In this document: one piece after another, positions 49,628 through 57,642 of the stretch
How positions within the stretch are numbered: position 1 is the first letter of the stretch
Layout: each line of letters opens with the position of its first letter
Source: an uncultured Clostridium sp.
GTDB lineage: Bacteria; Bacillota; Clostridia; Lachnospirales; Lachnospiraceae
Length of the DNA stretch: 57,642 nucleotides
Reading direction: 5' to 3'
Assembly (NCBI GenBank): GCA_946553025.1
Contig: CAMNRM010000032.1
Location: 1 to 57,642, forward strand
Made by a program: the position numbers and the translations under genes
The notes under the pieces: generated by a model
Databases searched by the model: none
Told to the model about the DNA's origin: nothing
The model's input: only the letters and a program-made list of their open reading frames with translations

Positions 49628-49981
49628 TTACAGATCATCTACGTTGACGATGGTTTTTCCGTCCCGCCATATTCTTTCCAGATCATAGAACAGGCGATCT
49701 TCCCGGCAGAATACATGGACGATGATATCTTTATAGTCCATTAAAATCCAGTTTGCCGACTGATAGCCTTCGATTTGTTTACATGCATACCCGGCTTTTT
49801 CCAAATCCTCCTGAACCTGGTCCGCCATAGCCTGAACCTGGTTTGGGTTATTTCCATTGGCGATAATAAAGTAATCGGCCAGCACGGATATTTCCTGGAT
49901 ATCAATGATTTGAACATTTTCACCCTTTTTCTCTTCCAGCGCCTTAACCGCCAGTTTTACCATTTCTTTTGAACTGCTCAT
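49628..49981 (-). CDS. rsfS: ribosomal silencing factor RsfS
   Basis: 117 aa from ATG 49981 (GGAGG upstream). KGENVQIIDIQEISVLADYFIIANG and WILMDYKDIIVHVF are typical of the RsfS/Iojap family, which binds L14 and blocks subunit joining in stationary phase. Last gene of the leftward housekeeping run. Confidence 0.95.
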   Translation of the reverse strand: MSSSKEMVKLAVKALEEKKGENVQIIDIQEISVLADYFIIANGNNPNQVQAMADQVQEDLEKAGYACKQIEGYQSANWILMDYKDIIVHVFCREDRLFYDLERIWRDGKTIVNVDDL

Positions 49982-50046
49982 GCAATCCTCCTTCATTTAC
50001 TTTTGTCCGTTTTCATACGCAGCTTCTGCGTTTCTTTTGCCTTAAT

Positions 50047-50676
50047 TCAGCTTTCATGCACATCTTTGACATCTTCAATTTCCGTTTTCCGCTCTCTGTG
50101 AAGCCATGCATAATATTCAAATGCTTCTACGGTCACCTGATCGGTTTTGCTTCCTTTTTTCTTTAAATAGGTTAATGTCCCCTTTAAAATCTGATACATG
50201 GTTTCGTCCAAATCCTGGTACGCCAGTTTTCGTATCTCCGAAAGATTAGGGGCTTTATTCCTTCGGGGTTCGATATAATCGGCAATATATACAATTTTTT
50301 CCAGCATCCCCATCTTTGGTTTTCCCGTAGTATGGTAAAGAATCGCCGATAAAATCTCCGGATCGGTAATGCCATATTTATGCTCAGCCAGCCATGCGCC
50401 GTAGTTTGCATGGAGAACGGCCGGAACTGCTTCTTCTTCCGCGGTAAAGGCAATTCCGTGCTTCTTACACTTTTTCAAAATAATATCATCCGAATAGCGT
50501 TTTCCGCAGTCATGGAGAAGTCCGGCCAGTTCTGCCTTTTCCAGGCTGCAGCCATAGCGCATCGCCAGGTTAATGCAGGTAAAAGAAACGCTCAGCGAAT
50601 GTTCATAGCGCATTGGATCAAGTTTCATTTCCAGATGTTTACGATACGATAAAATTAAATTAAGGCTGTCGGTCAT
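50047..50676 (-). CDS. yqeK: YqeK HD-domain Ap4A hydrolase
   Basis: 209 aa from ATG 50676 (AAGGAGAAAA upstream). HD-domain residues in RYEHSLSVS, LLHDCGKRY, VLHANYGAW and YHTTGKP. Family members split diadenosine tetraphosphate symmetrically. Overlaps nadD by 17 bp. The C-terminal RERKTEIEDVKDVHES is a species-specific tail. Confidence 0.92.
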   Translation of the reverse strand: MTDSLNLILSYRKHLEMKLDPMRYEHSLSVSFTCINLAMRYGCSLEKAELAGLLHDCGKRYSDDIILKKCKKHGIAFTAEEEAVPAVLHANYGAWLAEHKYGITDPEILSAILYHTTGKPKMGMLEKIVYIADYIEPRRNKAPNLSEIRKLAYQDLDETMYQILKGTLTYLKKKGSKTDQVTVEAFEYYAWLHRERKTEIEDVKDVHES

Positions 50677-51274
50677 ATAATTTTTTCTCCTTAATATACA
50701 CCCGGACGGCATCCGGCACAAGACCGCGCAGGGACTCTCCTCTTGCTGCCATAGCCCGGATTTCCACCGAAGAAATATTAACTTCCGGACAATGAAGCCT
50801 GAAAATCTTTGCCCCGTACTTTTCGGTAAGCCTGTTGATCTGCCTTTCCATCCGGGGATGCATCTGGTGATAGTCCCTGTCGGCAACCAGAAGAACGGCC
50901 TGTGCCATCACTAAGTCCGGTCTGTACCATTGTTCTATTTCATACAAAGAATCTGCTCCGATAATAAAATAAAACCGTGTATCCGGGTAAGCTTCATGTA
51001 AAAGTGCCAGTGTCTGGGCCGTGTAGGTCGTTCCCGGACGACGAAGTTCAAAATCCGACAGGCGAAAACCTTCCTGTCCCTCTAAAGCCAGTTCTGCCAT
51101 CTCCCAGCGAAACTGCGCTTCGGTCACCGGGTGATCTTTTTTATGCGGCGGCTGCCCGGAGGGCATGAACCAGATTTCCTGTAAATGATACTCTTCTCTG
51201 GCCTGACGCCCTAAAAGCAGGTGCCCATGATGAATAGGATCAAACGTGCCGCCCATTATTCCTATTTGGTTCAT
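50660..51274 (-). CDS. nadD: nicotinate-nucleotide adenylyltransferase
   Basis: 204 aa. Nucleotidyltransferase HxGH motif in GGTFDPIHHGHLLLG; the SSVEIRAM (ISSxxIR) motif near the C-terminus. Makes deamido-NAD from nicotinate mononucleotide. Confidence 0.96.
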   Translation of the reverse strand: MNQIGIMGGTFDPIHHGHLLLGRQAREEYHLQEIWFMPSGQPPHKKDHPVTEAQFRWEMAELALEGQEGFRLSDFELRRPGTTYTAQTLALLHEAYPDTRFYFIIGADSLYEIEQWYRPDLVMAQAVLLVADRDYHQMHPRMERQINRLTEKYGAKIFRLHCPEVNISSVEIRAMAARGESLRGLVPDAVRVYIKEKKLYDRQP

Positions 51275-51309
51275 TTTCTATTCCTTATTTTTTCCTTTAT
51301 TTAAGGGTC

Positions 51310-51366
51310 AAAGGAAATTCGGAATGCCCGATAAAGCGGGGCAGACCCTCCGCTCCGAACTTCCTT
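51310..51366. terminator. long hairpin between yhbY and nadD
   Basis: AAGGAAATTCGGA pairs with TCCGAACTTCCTT, with inner GCCCG/CGGGGC pairing, in the 123-bp gap. No long T run follows, so processing or attenuation within the operon is more likely than a full stop. Confidence 0.5.
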
Positions 51367-51397
51367 AAATAGGTTAAAATAAAAATCTTTACCGAAG

Positions 51398-51691
51398 TTA
51401 CGGAAGTATAATTTTACGCTTCGCCGCATCTTTTGCCGGGCGGTAGAGAACAATTTTACGTCCAATCACCTGCACCACCTCCGAACGGGTACGTTCCGCC
51501 AGCACTTCTGCAATCGACCTTCCGTCATCTAAGCAGTTTTTCAGCACAGTAATCTTTATCAGTTCCCTTGCTTCTAAAGCTTCATTCACTGCTTCCGTGA
51601 CCTCCGGCGTAAGGCTGGATTTGCCGATTTGAAAAACCGAATCCAAATTCATCGCCAATCCCTTTAAATAGGATCTCTGTTTGCTTGTCAT
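51398..51691 (-). CDS. yhbY: YhbY-family (CRM domain) ribosome-associated RNA-binding protein
   Basis: 97 aa. MTSKQRSYLKGLAMNLDSVFQIGKSSLTPEVTEAVNEAL and the GQ/GRKIVLYR end are the CRM fold of YhbY, a large-subunit assembly factor. Confidence 0.95.
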   Translation of the reverse strand: MTSKQRSYLKGLAMNLDSVFQIGKSSLTPEVTEAVNEALEARELIKITVLKNCLDDGRSIAEVLAERTRSEVVQVIGRKIVLYRPAKDAAKRKIILP

Positions 51692-51727
51692 TTCCCGTTA
51701 CTCCTTATTCTTGAACATCGTTTAACT

Positions 51728-53020
51728 CTATGGATAATAGTCAAACGCCAGACCATACATCCGCACCGTGTCACCCTCCTGAATTCCTGCCTTTTCCAGT
51801 TCCTCCAAAATTCCGTTATCTTTTAAGAACTTCTGGAAGAATTCAAAACCCTTTTCCGATTCCAGGTTTGTATAGCCTAACATCTTCTCTATCCTTGGGC
51901 CTTCCACTACATAGGTATCGCCGTCCTTCTCCACCGTATAGGGAAGGTTGGGGGCAATATTTAACGAATCCAGGTCGAATTCCCGGGCAAAGATTACCGG
52001 TTCATCAGTTATCCCTGCCAGTTTCTCCTTAACAAAATAAAGCAGCTCCTTAACCCCCTTGCCGCTGACTGCGGAAATAGGAAATACAGGAATTCCCTTA
52101 GGTTCAAATTCTGCCTTTAATGCCTTTATGGGATCTTCCTGCCCGCTTCCGTCGTCGTAAATGGCATCGATTTTATTCGCTGCAATAACCTGAGGGCGTT
52201 CGGACAGCACCGGATTATAGGTGTGCAGTTCCTTATTGATTGCGGCAATATCGGCAATGGGATCTCTTCCCTCCGTCGATGCCGCATCCACAACATGAAT
52301 CAGCATCTTTGTCCGCTCAATATGGCGCAGAAAATCATGTCCTAATCCGATTCCCTCCGAAGCGCCTTCAATCAGCCCCGGAATATCGGCCATCACAAAA
52401 CCCTCACCCTCACCTAAATCAACCACGCCAAGATGGGGATTTAAGGTGGTAAAATGATAGTTGGCAATTTTCGGACGGGCATTGCTGACCCGGGAAAGAA
52501 GGGTGGATTTGCCCACATTCGGAAAACCGACCAGACCGACATCGGCGATAACTTTAAGTTCTAACTGAATCCAAAGTTCCTGGGAAGGCTGACCGGGCTG
52601 GGCATATTTGGGAACCTGCATGGTCGATGTGGCAAAGTGCATATTGCCAAGACCGCCTTTTCCGCCCTTTAAAATCACTTCCCTGCGGTTTTCACCGGAC
52701 ATATCGGCGATTACCTTTCCCGTTTCAAAATCTTTAATTACCGTCCCTTCAGGCACTTTAATCACTAAATCTTTTCCGTCCGCACCATGGCAGCGGCGTT
52801 TTCCGCCTTCCTGGCCGTTCGTAGCAACATATTTCCGGACATGACGGAAATCAACCAGCGTATTTAATCCGTCTTCCACCTCAAAGATAATATCTCCGCC
52901 GCGTCCGCCGTCCCCGCCGTCCGGACCGCCTGCCGGTACATAGAGTTCCCTTCTAAAGGAAACATGACCGTCCCCGCCTTTTCCGGATTTAATAAATACC
53001 TTCGCTCTGTCACAAAACAT
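51728..53020 (-). CDS. obg: GTPase Obg/CgtA
   Basis: 430 aa. Gly-rich Obg fold (1-158), GTPase domain with GFPNVGKSTLL, DIPGLIEGASEG and AANKIDAI, and a C-terminal OCT domain. Large-subunit assembly and stress signalling GTPase. Confidence 0.97.
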   Translation of the reverse strand: MFCDRAKVFIKSGKGGDGHVSFRRELYVPAGGPDGGDGGRGGDIIFEVEDGLNTLVDFRHVRKYVATNGQEGGKRRCHGADGKDLVIKVPEGTVIKDFETGKVIADMSGENRREVILKGGKGGLGNMHFATSTMQVPKYAQPGQPSQELWIQLELKVIADVGLVGFPNVGKSTLLSRVSNARPKIANYHFTTLNPHLGVVDLGEGEGFVMADIPGLIEGASEGIGLGHDFLRHIERTKMLIHVVDAASTEGRDPIADIAAINKELHTYNPVLSERPQVIAANKIDAIYDDGSGQEDPIKALKAEFEPKGIPVFPISAVSGKGVKELLYFVKEKLAGITDEPVIFAREFDLDSLNIAPNLPYTVEKDGDTYVVEGPRIEKMLGYTNLESEKGFEFFQKFLKDNGILEELEKAGIQEGDTVRMYGLAFDYYP

Positions 53021-53049
53021 AGGTTCACCACACTTTCTCTCTGTAAAAG

Positions 53050-53082
53050 AAAAGCTTCATACCTTAAAAGTATGAAGCTTTT
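53050..53082 (-). terminator. terminator between rpmA and obg
   Basis: Perfect 13-bp stem AAAAGCTTCATAC / GTATGAAGCTTTT, with TTTTCTTTT following on the minus strand. Ends most rplU-prp-rpmA transcripts. Confidence 0.8.
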
Positions 53083-53091
53083 TGCCGTTCC

Positions 53092-53382
53092 CTATTCGTT
53101 GATTGCTCTTGGATAAACAGAAACCTGCTTCTTGTCCCTGCCTTTTCTTTCAAATCTTACAACACCGTCAACCAGAGCAAATAAGGTGTCATCTCCACCC
53201 CGGCCTACATTGTTGCCCGGATGAATCTTGGTTCCGCGCTGCCGGTATAAAATGTTTCCGGCTAATACGAACTGACCGTCTGCTCTCTTTGCGCCAAGAC
53301 GCTTTGCCTCGGAATCACGTCCGTTCTTCGTCGAACCAACACCCTTTTTATGAGCGAATAACTGAAGGTTCATCTTAAACAT
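53092..53382 (-). CDS. rpmA: 50S ribosomal protein L27
   Basis: 96 aa. Carries the Firmicute N-terminal extension MFKMNLQLF followed by AHKKGVGS; the extension must be cut off by Prp, which is encoded next door, because mature L27 begins at the Ala-His-Lys segment that reaches the peptidyl-transferase centre. Confidence 0.98.
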   Translation of the reverse strand: MFKMNLQLFAHKKGVGSTKNGRDSEAKRLGAKRADGQFVLAGNILYRQRGTKIHPGNNVGRGGDDTLFALVDGVVRFERKGRDKKQVSVYPRAINE

Positions 53383-53385
53383 CTC

Positions 53386-53715
53386 TTACACCTCCTTATA
53401 TCGAATGTGAATGTATTTCTTTCCATAACTTTCCTGAATATTGGTCAGACCCAATACCAGGGAATCAGCTAAAAGCCTGGATTCCCGGCTGACAGAACCG
53501 GTAAAGCGAAAGGAAAAACCTCCCGTTTCCTCATCCATCTCGCCCTCAAAGGAATCCCCGGTAAAAGCTTCCACCGAGTTTGCCATGTTCAGGGTCAGCG
53601 CCGATACCGCGGCACAGATGATATCCTGCCCGGAAGCGGCATAGCCTGCATGTCCTTTACAGGTAATTTCCTTCACCTGTTTTTCAACATCCCGGATAAT
53701 TGTTACCTGAATCAT
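53386..53715 (-). CDS. prp: ribosomal-processing cysteine protease Prp
   Basis: 109 aa. Catalytic His in CKGHAGYAASGQDI and Cys in IICAAVSALTLNM. Removes the L27 N-terminal extension. Sits between rplU and rpmA as in other Firmicutes. Confidence 0.95.
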   Translation of the reverse strand: MIQVTIIRDVEKQVKEITCKGHAGYAASGQDIICAAVSALTLNMANSVEAFTGDSFEGEMDEETGGFSFRFTGSVSRESRLLADSLVLGLTNIQESYGKKYIHIRYKEV

Positions 53716-53717
53716 AA

Positions 53718-54026
53718 TTAAGCGTTGATCTTCTCAATCTTAACCTGCGTATAGAGCTGTCTGTGGCCGTTCTTCTTGTGATAGCCGGTTTTTCTCTTAT
53801 ACTTGTAAACGATAACCTTCTTGCCTTTGCCTTCTTTAACTACCGATGCAGTAACCGTCGCGCCGGATACGGTCGGACAGCCTACGGTCAGCTCGCCGTT
53901 GCTCACTGCCAGTACCTGATCAAAGGTAACGGTTTCGCCGGCTTCCACGCCCAGCTTCTCTACCTTAATGATATCGCCCTCAGCTACCTTGTACTGCTTT
54001 CCGCCTGTTGCAATAATCGCGTACAT
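53718..54026 (-). CDS. rplU: 50S ribosomal protein L21
   Basis: 102 aa from ATG 54026 (AGGAGGGTCC upstream). [20 protein letters not shown] and the end [20 protein letters not shown] are standard. Confidence 0.98.
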   Translation of the reverse strand: MYAIIATGGKQYKVAEGDIIKVEKLGVEAGETVTFDQVLAVSNGELTVGCPTVSGATVTASVVKEGKGKKVIVYKYKRKTGYHKKNGHRQLYTQVKIEKINA

Positions 54027-54115
54027 TTTAAGGACCCTCCTATTATCATTACTCGCCAGCTTTGGTGCCTGCCCTCCGGCAGTTCTTATAACCTCGCTGT
54101 GCGGCATACTTGATA
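54027..54115 (-). ncRNA. L21 leader RNA
   Basis: About 85-nt 5' leader with CTGCCGGAGGGCAG and GCGAGGTTATAAG-type elements as in Firmicute L21 leaders, believed to serve autoregulation of the operon. No ORF. Confidence 0.55.
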
Positions 54116-54144
54116 ATCATAGCATGGTTGGGTTTTCTTGTCAA
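54116..54144 (-). promoter_or_regulatory. promoter of the rplU operon
   Basis: TTGACA (54139-54144), 17 bp, TATGAT (54116-54121) on the minus strand. Confidence 0.85.
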
Positions 54145-54215
54145 TATTTTTATCCGCATTTTTCACGTTTTTCGCGAATTTTTGCACCTTGCTGTAAACA
54201 TGTAAACAGCAACGC

Positions 54216-54848
54216 CTATTTCTTCCACTCCTGCTTTGCTTCCGCAAATGCCCGGATCAGCTTTACCGCACCGTCATAGCCCACGGCGCTGCTGTTAATG
54301 CACAGGTCATAACTCTTTGCATCGCCCCATTTTTTGCTGGAATAATAGTTATAATAGCTGGAACGCTTCTTATCGGTCTTAATCATCGTATCCTTGGCCT
54401 GGGCGTCGCTTAACTGATAAACCTCTTTTAAGTGGGCAATACGGTCTTTTTCATCGCCGCAGATAAAAACAGTCGTTGTATTCGGATAATCGGCCAGGGC
54501 ATAGTCGGCGCAGCGTCCTACGATAACGCAGGATTCATCCATCGCCAGCTTTTTGATGGCGTCAAACTGTGCTAAAAAGACCTTATGATTAATCGGCATA
54601 TCCATGTAAGCAGACGTCGTATAACCTAAAGAATAAGTATCCATAACCAGAGAATAGAGAAAACTGCTGGTGGGCTTTTCATCATGCGTTTCAAAAAGTT
54701 CCTCGCAAAGCCCGCTGTGTTTTGCTGCCAGCGTCAGCAACTCTTTATCGTAACATTTAACCCCTAATTCTTCTGCCAGTTTCATCCCTATCATACGTCC
54801 GGCACTTCCGCACTGACGCCCAATTGTAATTACTAAATTTCCGTTCAT
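54216..54848 (-). CDS. cytidylate-kinase-like protein (210 aa)
   Basis: ATG 54848 with AAGGAAGGAG upstream. P-loop-like ITIGRQCGSAGRMIGMKLAEEL and VIVGRCADYALADYP match the cytidylate-kinase-like (AAA_18/26) family that is common in gut Firmicutes, separate from the true Cmk. The P-loop lacks the canonical GK[ST]. Substrate unknown. Confidence 0.85.
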   Translation of the reverse strand: MNGNLVITIGRQCGSAGRMIGMKLAEELGVKCYDKELLTLAAKHSGLCEELFETHDEKPTSSFLYSLVMDTYSLGYTTSAYMDMPINHKVFLAQFDAIKKLAMDESCVIVGRCADYALADYPNTTTVFICGDEKDRIAHLKEVYQLSDAQAKDTMIKTDKKRSSYYNYYSSKKWGDAKSYDLCINSSAVGYDGAVKLIRAFAEAKQEWKK

Positions 54849-55007
54849 CTGCACTTCTCCTTCCTTAACACATGCCATGCAGTGAATATGGCATAATCTG
54901 TCTAATCTATCTTGACTTAAATTTATTTTAGCACAAATTAGCCAACTTTTAAACCCTTTACACAAAATAATCTGTAAATTTCTCCCTTTAAAGCGATTGC
55001 AAGAAGC

Positions 55008-55946
55008 TTAACCCCTGCGAAACCGTTCCAGAAGCTTTGTAAAATAATCGGGTAAAGGTGCCGAAAATTCCCTGTATTCCCCCGTTGACGGATGAATAAA
55101 TCCCAAAACCCCGGCATGAAGGGTCTGCCCCTGTAGATGCTTTATCGGGCAGTTTCCCGGCCCATAGACCTCATCGCCTAAAAGCGGGTGCTTTATACTT
55201 GCCATGTGTACCCGAATCTGGTGTGTCCTGCCGGTTTCCAGGCGGCATTCAATCCAGGTATAATTGCCCAGGCGTTCAAGCACGCGGTAATGGGTAATCG
55301 CTTCCCTGCCGTTTTTTTCGTTGATGCTCATTTTCTTGCGATCCACCGGATGCCTCCCGATGGGCGCATTAACCGTTCCCTCATCGGCAGAAAAACTTCC
55401 ATGGGCAATGGCATAATATCGGCGGGTAATGGAATGTTCTTTTAACTGGGCGGCAAGTGCACGGTGGGAGGCATCGTTTTTACAGGCAACAATCACTCCG
55501 GTCGTGTCTTTATCGATACGGTGGACGATTCCCGGACGCATAACCCCGTTAATTCCGGACAGTTCTCCCCTGCAGTGGTATAAAAGCCCGTTGACTAAGG
55601 TACCCGAAGTATGTCCCGGTGCCGGGTGAACCACCATGCCCTTGGGCTTATTAATCAGAATAACATCTTTATCTTCAAAAAGAATATCCAAAGGCAGGGG
55701 TTCGGCTAAAATCTCCGGCTCCACCGCCTTTGGAACATAACAGGTAATCCGGTCACCTTCATTTAACTTATAGCTTGCCTTTACCGGCTTTTCATTCACC
55801 AGCACAGCCCCGGCTTTCATCAGTTTCTGAAGGTAAGATCGCGACAGGTGCTCACAGCATTCGGCAAGGTATTGGTCCACCCGCAATTCCTGATCCTCTT
55901 CTTCCGCCAAAAAACACAGTTCTAAACCCTGCCTGTTCTCTTCCAT
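55008..55946 (-). CDS. rluD: RluD-family rRNA pseudouridine synthase
   Basis: 312 aa. N-terminal S4 domain (RVDQYLAECCEHLSRSYLQKL), catalytic Asp in GIVHRIDKDTTGV, RRYYAIAHG and HQIRVHMA. Isomerises uridines in 23S rRNA. Overlaps lspA by 25 bp, the usual lsp-rluD pair. Confidence 0.95.
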   Translation of the reverse strand: MEENRQGLELCFLAEEEDQELRVDQYLAECCEHLSRSYLQKLMKAGAVLVNEKPVKASYKLNEGDRITCYVPKAVEPEILAEPLPLDILFEDKDVILINKPKGMVVHPAPGHTSGTLVNGLLYHCRGELSGINGVMRPGIVHRIDKDTTGVIVACKNDASHRALAAQLKEHSITRRYYAIAHGSFSADEGTVNAPIGRHPVDRKKMSINEKNGREAITHYRVLERLGNYTWIECRLETGRTHQIRVHMASIKHPLLGDEVYGPGNCPIKHLQGQTLHAGVLGFIHPSTGEYREFSAPLPDYFTKLLERFRRG

Positions 55947-56458
55947 AAAAACACTTCCCAGTCCTCATCGTTATAGTACCACATTACCAGGCCAATTAGA
56001 CAAAATGCCGCCACGGTAACATAACAGTCTGCCACATTAAAAATCGGAAAATCAATCAGGCAAAAATAAAGAAAATCGACAACATACTGCTGCATCAGCC
56101 GATCAATCATATTCCCTGCCGCCCCCGCCACGATAAGGGACATACAGACAGCTAAAGGCAGATAACGTCTGGTAAACGGCATACGGTAAAGCCCAAAAAG
56201 AACGATAAAAAACACAATCAGGGCCACCAGAAAGAAAAACATCTGCCGTCCCTGAAACATCCCAAAAGCTGCCCCTCTGTTTTCCAGATAGCGCAGTTCA
56301 AATATCCCCGGAAGCAGTACGATCGCCGGCTTTCCCATCAAGTGCTTAACGGCAAGGCTTTTTGTCCACTGATCCAGCCAGATCAGCAAAGCTGTACTCA
56401 AAAAAAAGGCTATCAGCCCCCGGGCTTTTTCTTTTAATCCGCACAATTTTATTGGCAT
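55922..56458 (-). CDS. lspA: lipoprotein signal peptidase II
   Basis: 178 aa, four membrane spans. Catalytic Asp pair in AGNMIDRLM and FNVADCYVTV; ENRGAAFGMF is the conserved loop. Cleaves prolipoproteins. Confidence 0.96.
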   Translation of the reverse strand: MPIKLCGLKEKARGLIAFFLSTALLIWLDQWTKSLAVKHLMGKPAIVLLPGIFELRYLENRGAAFGMFQGRQMFFFLVALIVFFIVLFGLYRMPFTRRYLPLAVCMSLIVAGAAGNMIDRLMQQYVVDFLYFCLIDFPIFNVADCYVTVAAFCLIGLVMWYYNDEDWEVFLWKRTGRV

Positions 56459-57552
56459 ACACCGTTTTCCTCCAGTATATAGTGAAGTCCTTCCTGCATC
56501 TCTTTTCGGCTTACATCCTTAAAAATCGAAGCACTGCCGATTTCTTTTAACAAAATGAATTTAATCTGCCCGGCTTCCATCTTCTTGTCATGCTTAACGG
56601 CATCTAAGACATCCTCCTCCTTCAGCCCGTCTACGGTCATAGGAAGGCCAAAGCCTGCCATCATCGCCTCAAGTTCAGAAATCTCTTCTAAAGTCAGAAA
56701 ACCTCGCTTTTCGGACATCTTAGCCGCGGCAAGAAAGCCTGCAGCGACACAGTGCCCGTGGGCCATAGTGAATAATTTCAGTTTTTCTATGGCATGGCCC
56801 AGGGTGTGGCCGAAATTTAAAAGCGCCCGCTCTCCCATCTCCCGGGGATCAGCTTCCACAACATCACGCTTTATCTTATTGCTCTCAAAAACCATCTGCG
56901 CACAAACACCGGTTTCTCTGTCCATAATTTCTCTTTGATGCCGAATCAGCCATGTATAATAGGCTTTATTTTTAATTAATCCGTGCTTAACGACTTCTCC
57001 CATTCCCGAGGTAAACTGTTCTTCCGATAGGGTAAGTAGGGTTTTCACATTCGTATAGACCAGCTTTGGCATGTGGAAGGCACCAACCATGTTTTTATAG
57101 GCATCAAAATCCACACCGGTTTTTCCGCCGATGCTGGAATCCACCTGGGCAAGGAGGGTGGTTGGAATCTGGATAAAATCAATTCCCCTCAGGTAGGTTG
57201 CCGCGGCATAGCCGCATAAATCCCCGGTAACACCGCCGCCTAAGGCGGCCAGCATATCTTTGCGGTCATACGCCTGCCGGATTAGATATTTATACAAATC
57301 TCTTACGGTATCCAGGTTTTTAAATTCTTCTCCCGCCGGAAAAACAAAGACATCCACCTGACGGCACACCTTAGAAAGCCTTTCCTTCACCTCTTCAAGA
57401 TAAAGCTTTTCCACATGGGAGTCCGTAACGATACACAACTTTTTTCCTTCTGTCCCCAGATGCCCGACCTCTTCTTCAAGTCCGTCAAAGGAATCCGTAA
57501 TCACAATATCATAAATCTCTTTCCCGTCCAAATGAACACCTAAACGTTCCAT
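56449..57552 (-). CDS. aroB: 3-dehydroquinate synthase
   Basis: 367 aa. NAD-binding AALGGGVTGDLCGYAAATYLRG and PTTLLAQVDSSIGGKTGVD, metal ligands in LLNFGHTLGHAIE. Second step of the shikimate pathway. Overlaps lspA by 10 bp. The last 90 bp of the window hold its upstream region (GGAAAG near 57560) and no further gene. Confidence 0.96.
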   Translation of the reverse strand: MERLGVHLDGKEIYDIVITDSFDGLEEEVGHLGTEGKKLCIVTDSHVEKLYLEEVKERLSKVCRQVDVFVFPAGEEFKNLDTVRDLYKYLIRQAYDRKDMLAALGGGVTGDLCGYAAATYLRGIDFIQIPTTLLAQVDSSIGGKTGVDFDAYKNMVGAFHMPKLVYTNVKTLLTLSEEQFTSGMGEVVKHGLIKNKAYYTWLIRHQREIMDRETGVCAQMVFESNKIKRDVVEADPREMGERALLNFGHTLGHAIEKLKLFTMAHGHCVAAGFLAAAKMSEKRGFLTLEEISELEAMMAGFGLPMTVDGLKEEDVLDAVKHDKKMEAGQIKFILLKEIGSASIFKDVSRKEMQEGLHYILEENGVCQ

Positions 57553-57642
57553 CCTGTTCTTTCCTCCAAATATCTAAACGAGCGTTCTCGGAAACTCTTT
57601 AAAGCCCATATTTCCGCTCTTTTTTTGTTTGCCTTTTTATTT

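Noticed and set aside
1-57642. tRNA, rRNA or tmRNA genes
   Set aside because: No cloverleaf with conserved GTTC-A/T-A loop and CCA-type acceptor, or rRNA segment, was recognised on either strand.

Overview
The window looks like a chromosome segment of a low-to-medium GC Gram-positive anaerobe, most likely a Clostridia/Lachnospiraceae member. Reasons: strong Shine-Dalgarno sites, sigma-A promoters of the TTGACA/TATAAT type, SOS boxes of the CGAAC-N4-GTTCG type, a divergent lexA/yneA-like pair, an L27 with a cleavable N-terminal extension next to its Prp protease, and the order rplU-prp-rpmA-obg-yhbY-nadD-yqeK-rsfS. The genus cannot be told from sequence alone.

Layout. 1-10.4 kb is accessory DNA: an Rpn-family nuclease gene between two copies of a 22-bp direct repeat, a dead large serine recombinase, an unrecognised 872-aa protein, three more unknown genes, two tandem excisionase-like genes and two tandem tyrosine recombinases. 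10.4-23.5 kb is core: a radical SAM protein, its DUF2344 partner, RNase G, TrkA, TrkH, GlmS (no glmS ribozyme visible), an NlpC/P60 cell-wall hydrolase and an LCP ligase. 23.6-26.1 kb is an ADP-ribose module: a NADAR-Nudix-winged-helix fusion plus a PARG-like macrodomain protein. 26.1-34.8 kb is a complete type I-C CRISPR-Cas locus (cas3-cas5-cas8-cas7-cas4-cas1-cas2) with 11 repeats and 10 spacers.

34.87-45.45 kb, starting about 80 bp after the array, is an apparently intact filamentous phage (inovirus-type) prophage bounded by 66-bp direct repeats 10,513 bp apart. It has a morphogenesis ATPase (Zot/pI-like), a major coat protein with signal peptide, small membrane minor coat proteins, two paralogous large attachment proteins (one with five MucBP-like repeats) and a gV-like ssDNA-binding candidate. 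Its replication protein is of the HUH plus SF3-helicase type typical of CRESS-DNA viruses. Just upstream of rep, on the rep strand, an 11-bp perfect stem presents the nonanucleotide TAGTATTAC, the origin motif of circoviruses and nanoviruses. The same prophage carries what looks like a complete Fst/par-style type I toxin-antitoxin module and an RHH-repressor/divergent-promoter switch. The oldest CRISPR spacer (spacer 10) matches the phage minor spike gene at 32 of 34 positions, so the array is self-targeting against the prophage beside it.

45.5-57.6 kb returns to core genes: a TtcA-like PP-loop protein, a single XerS-like recombinase followed by two inverted dif-like sites, the lexA/yneA SOS pair, then the leftward housekeeping run rsfS-yqeK-nadD-yhbY-obg-rpmA-prp-rplU, a cytidylate-kinase-like protein, rluD, lspA and aroB. 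No tRNA or rRNA gene was recognised.
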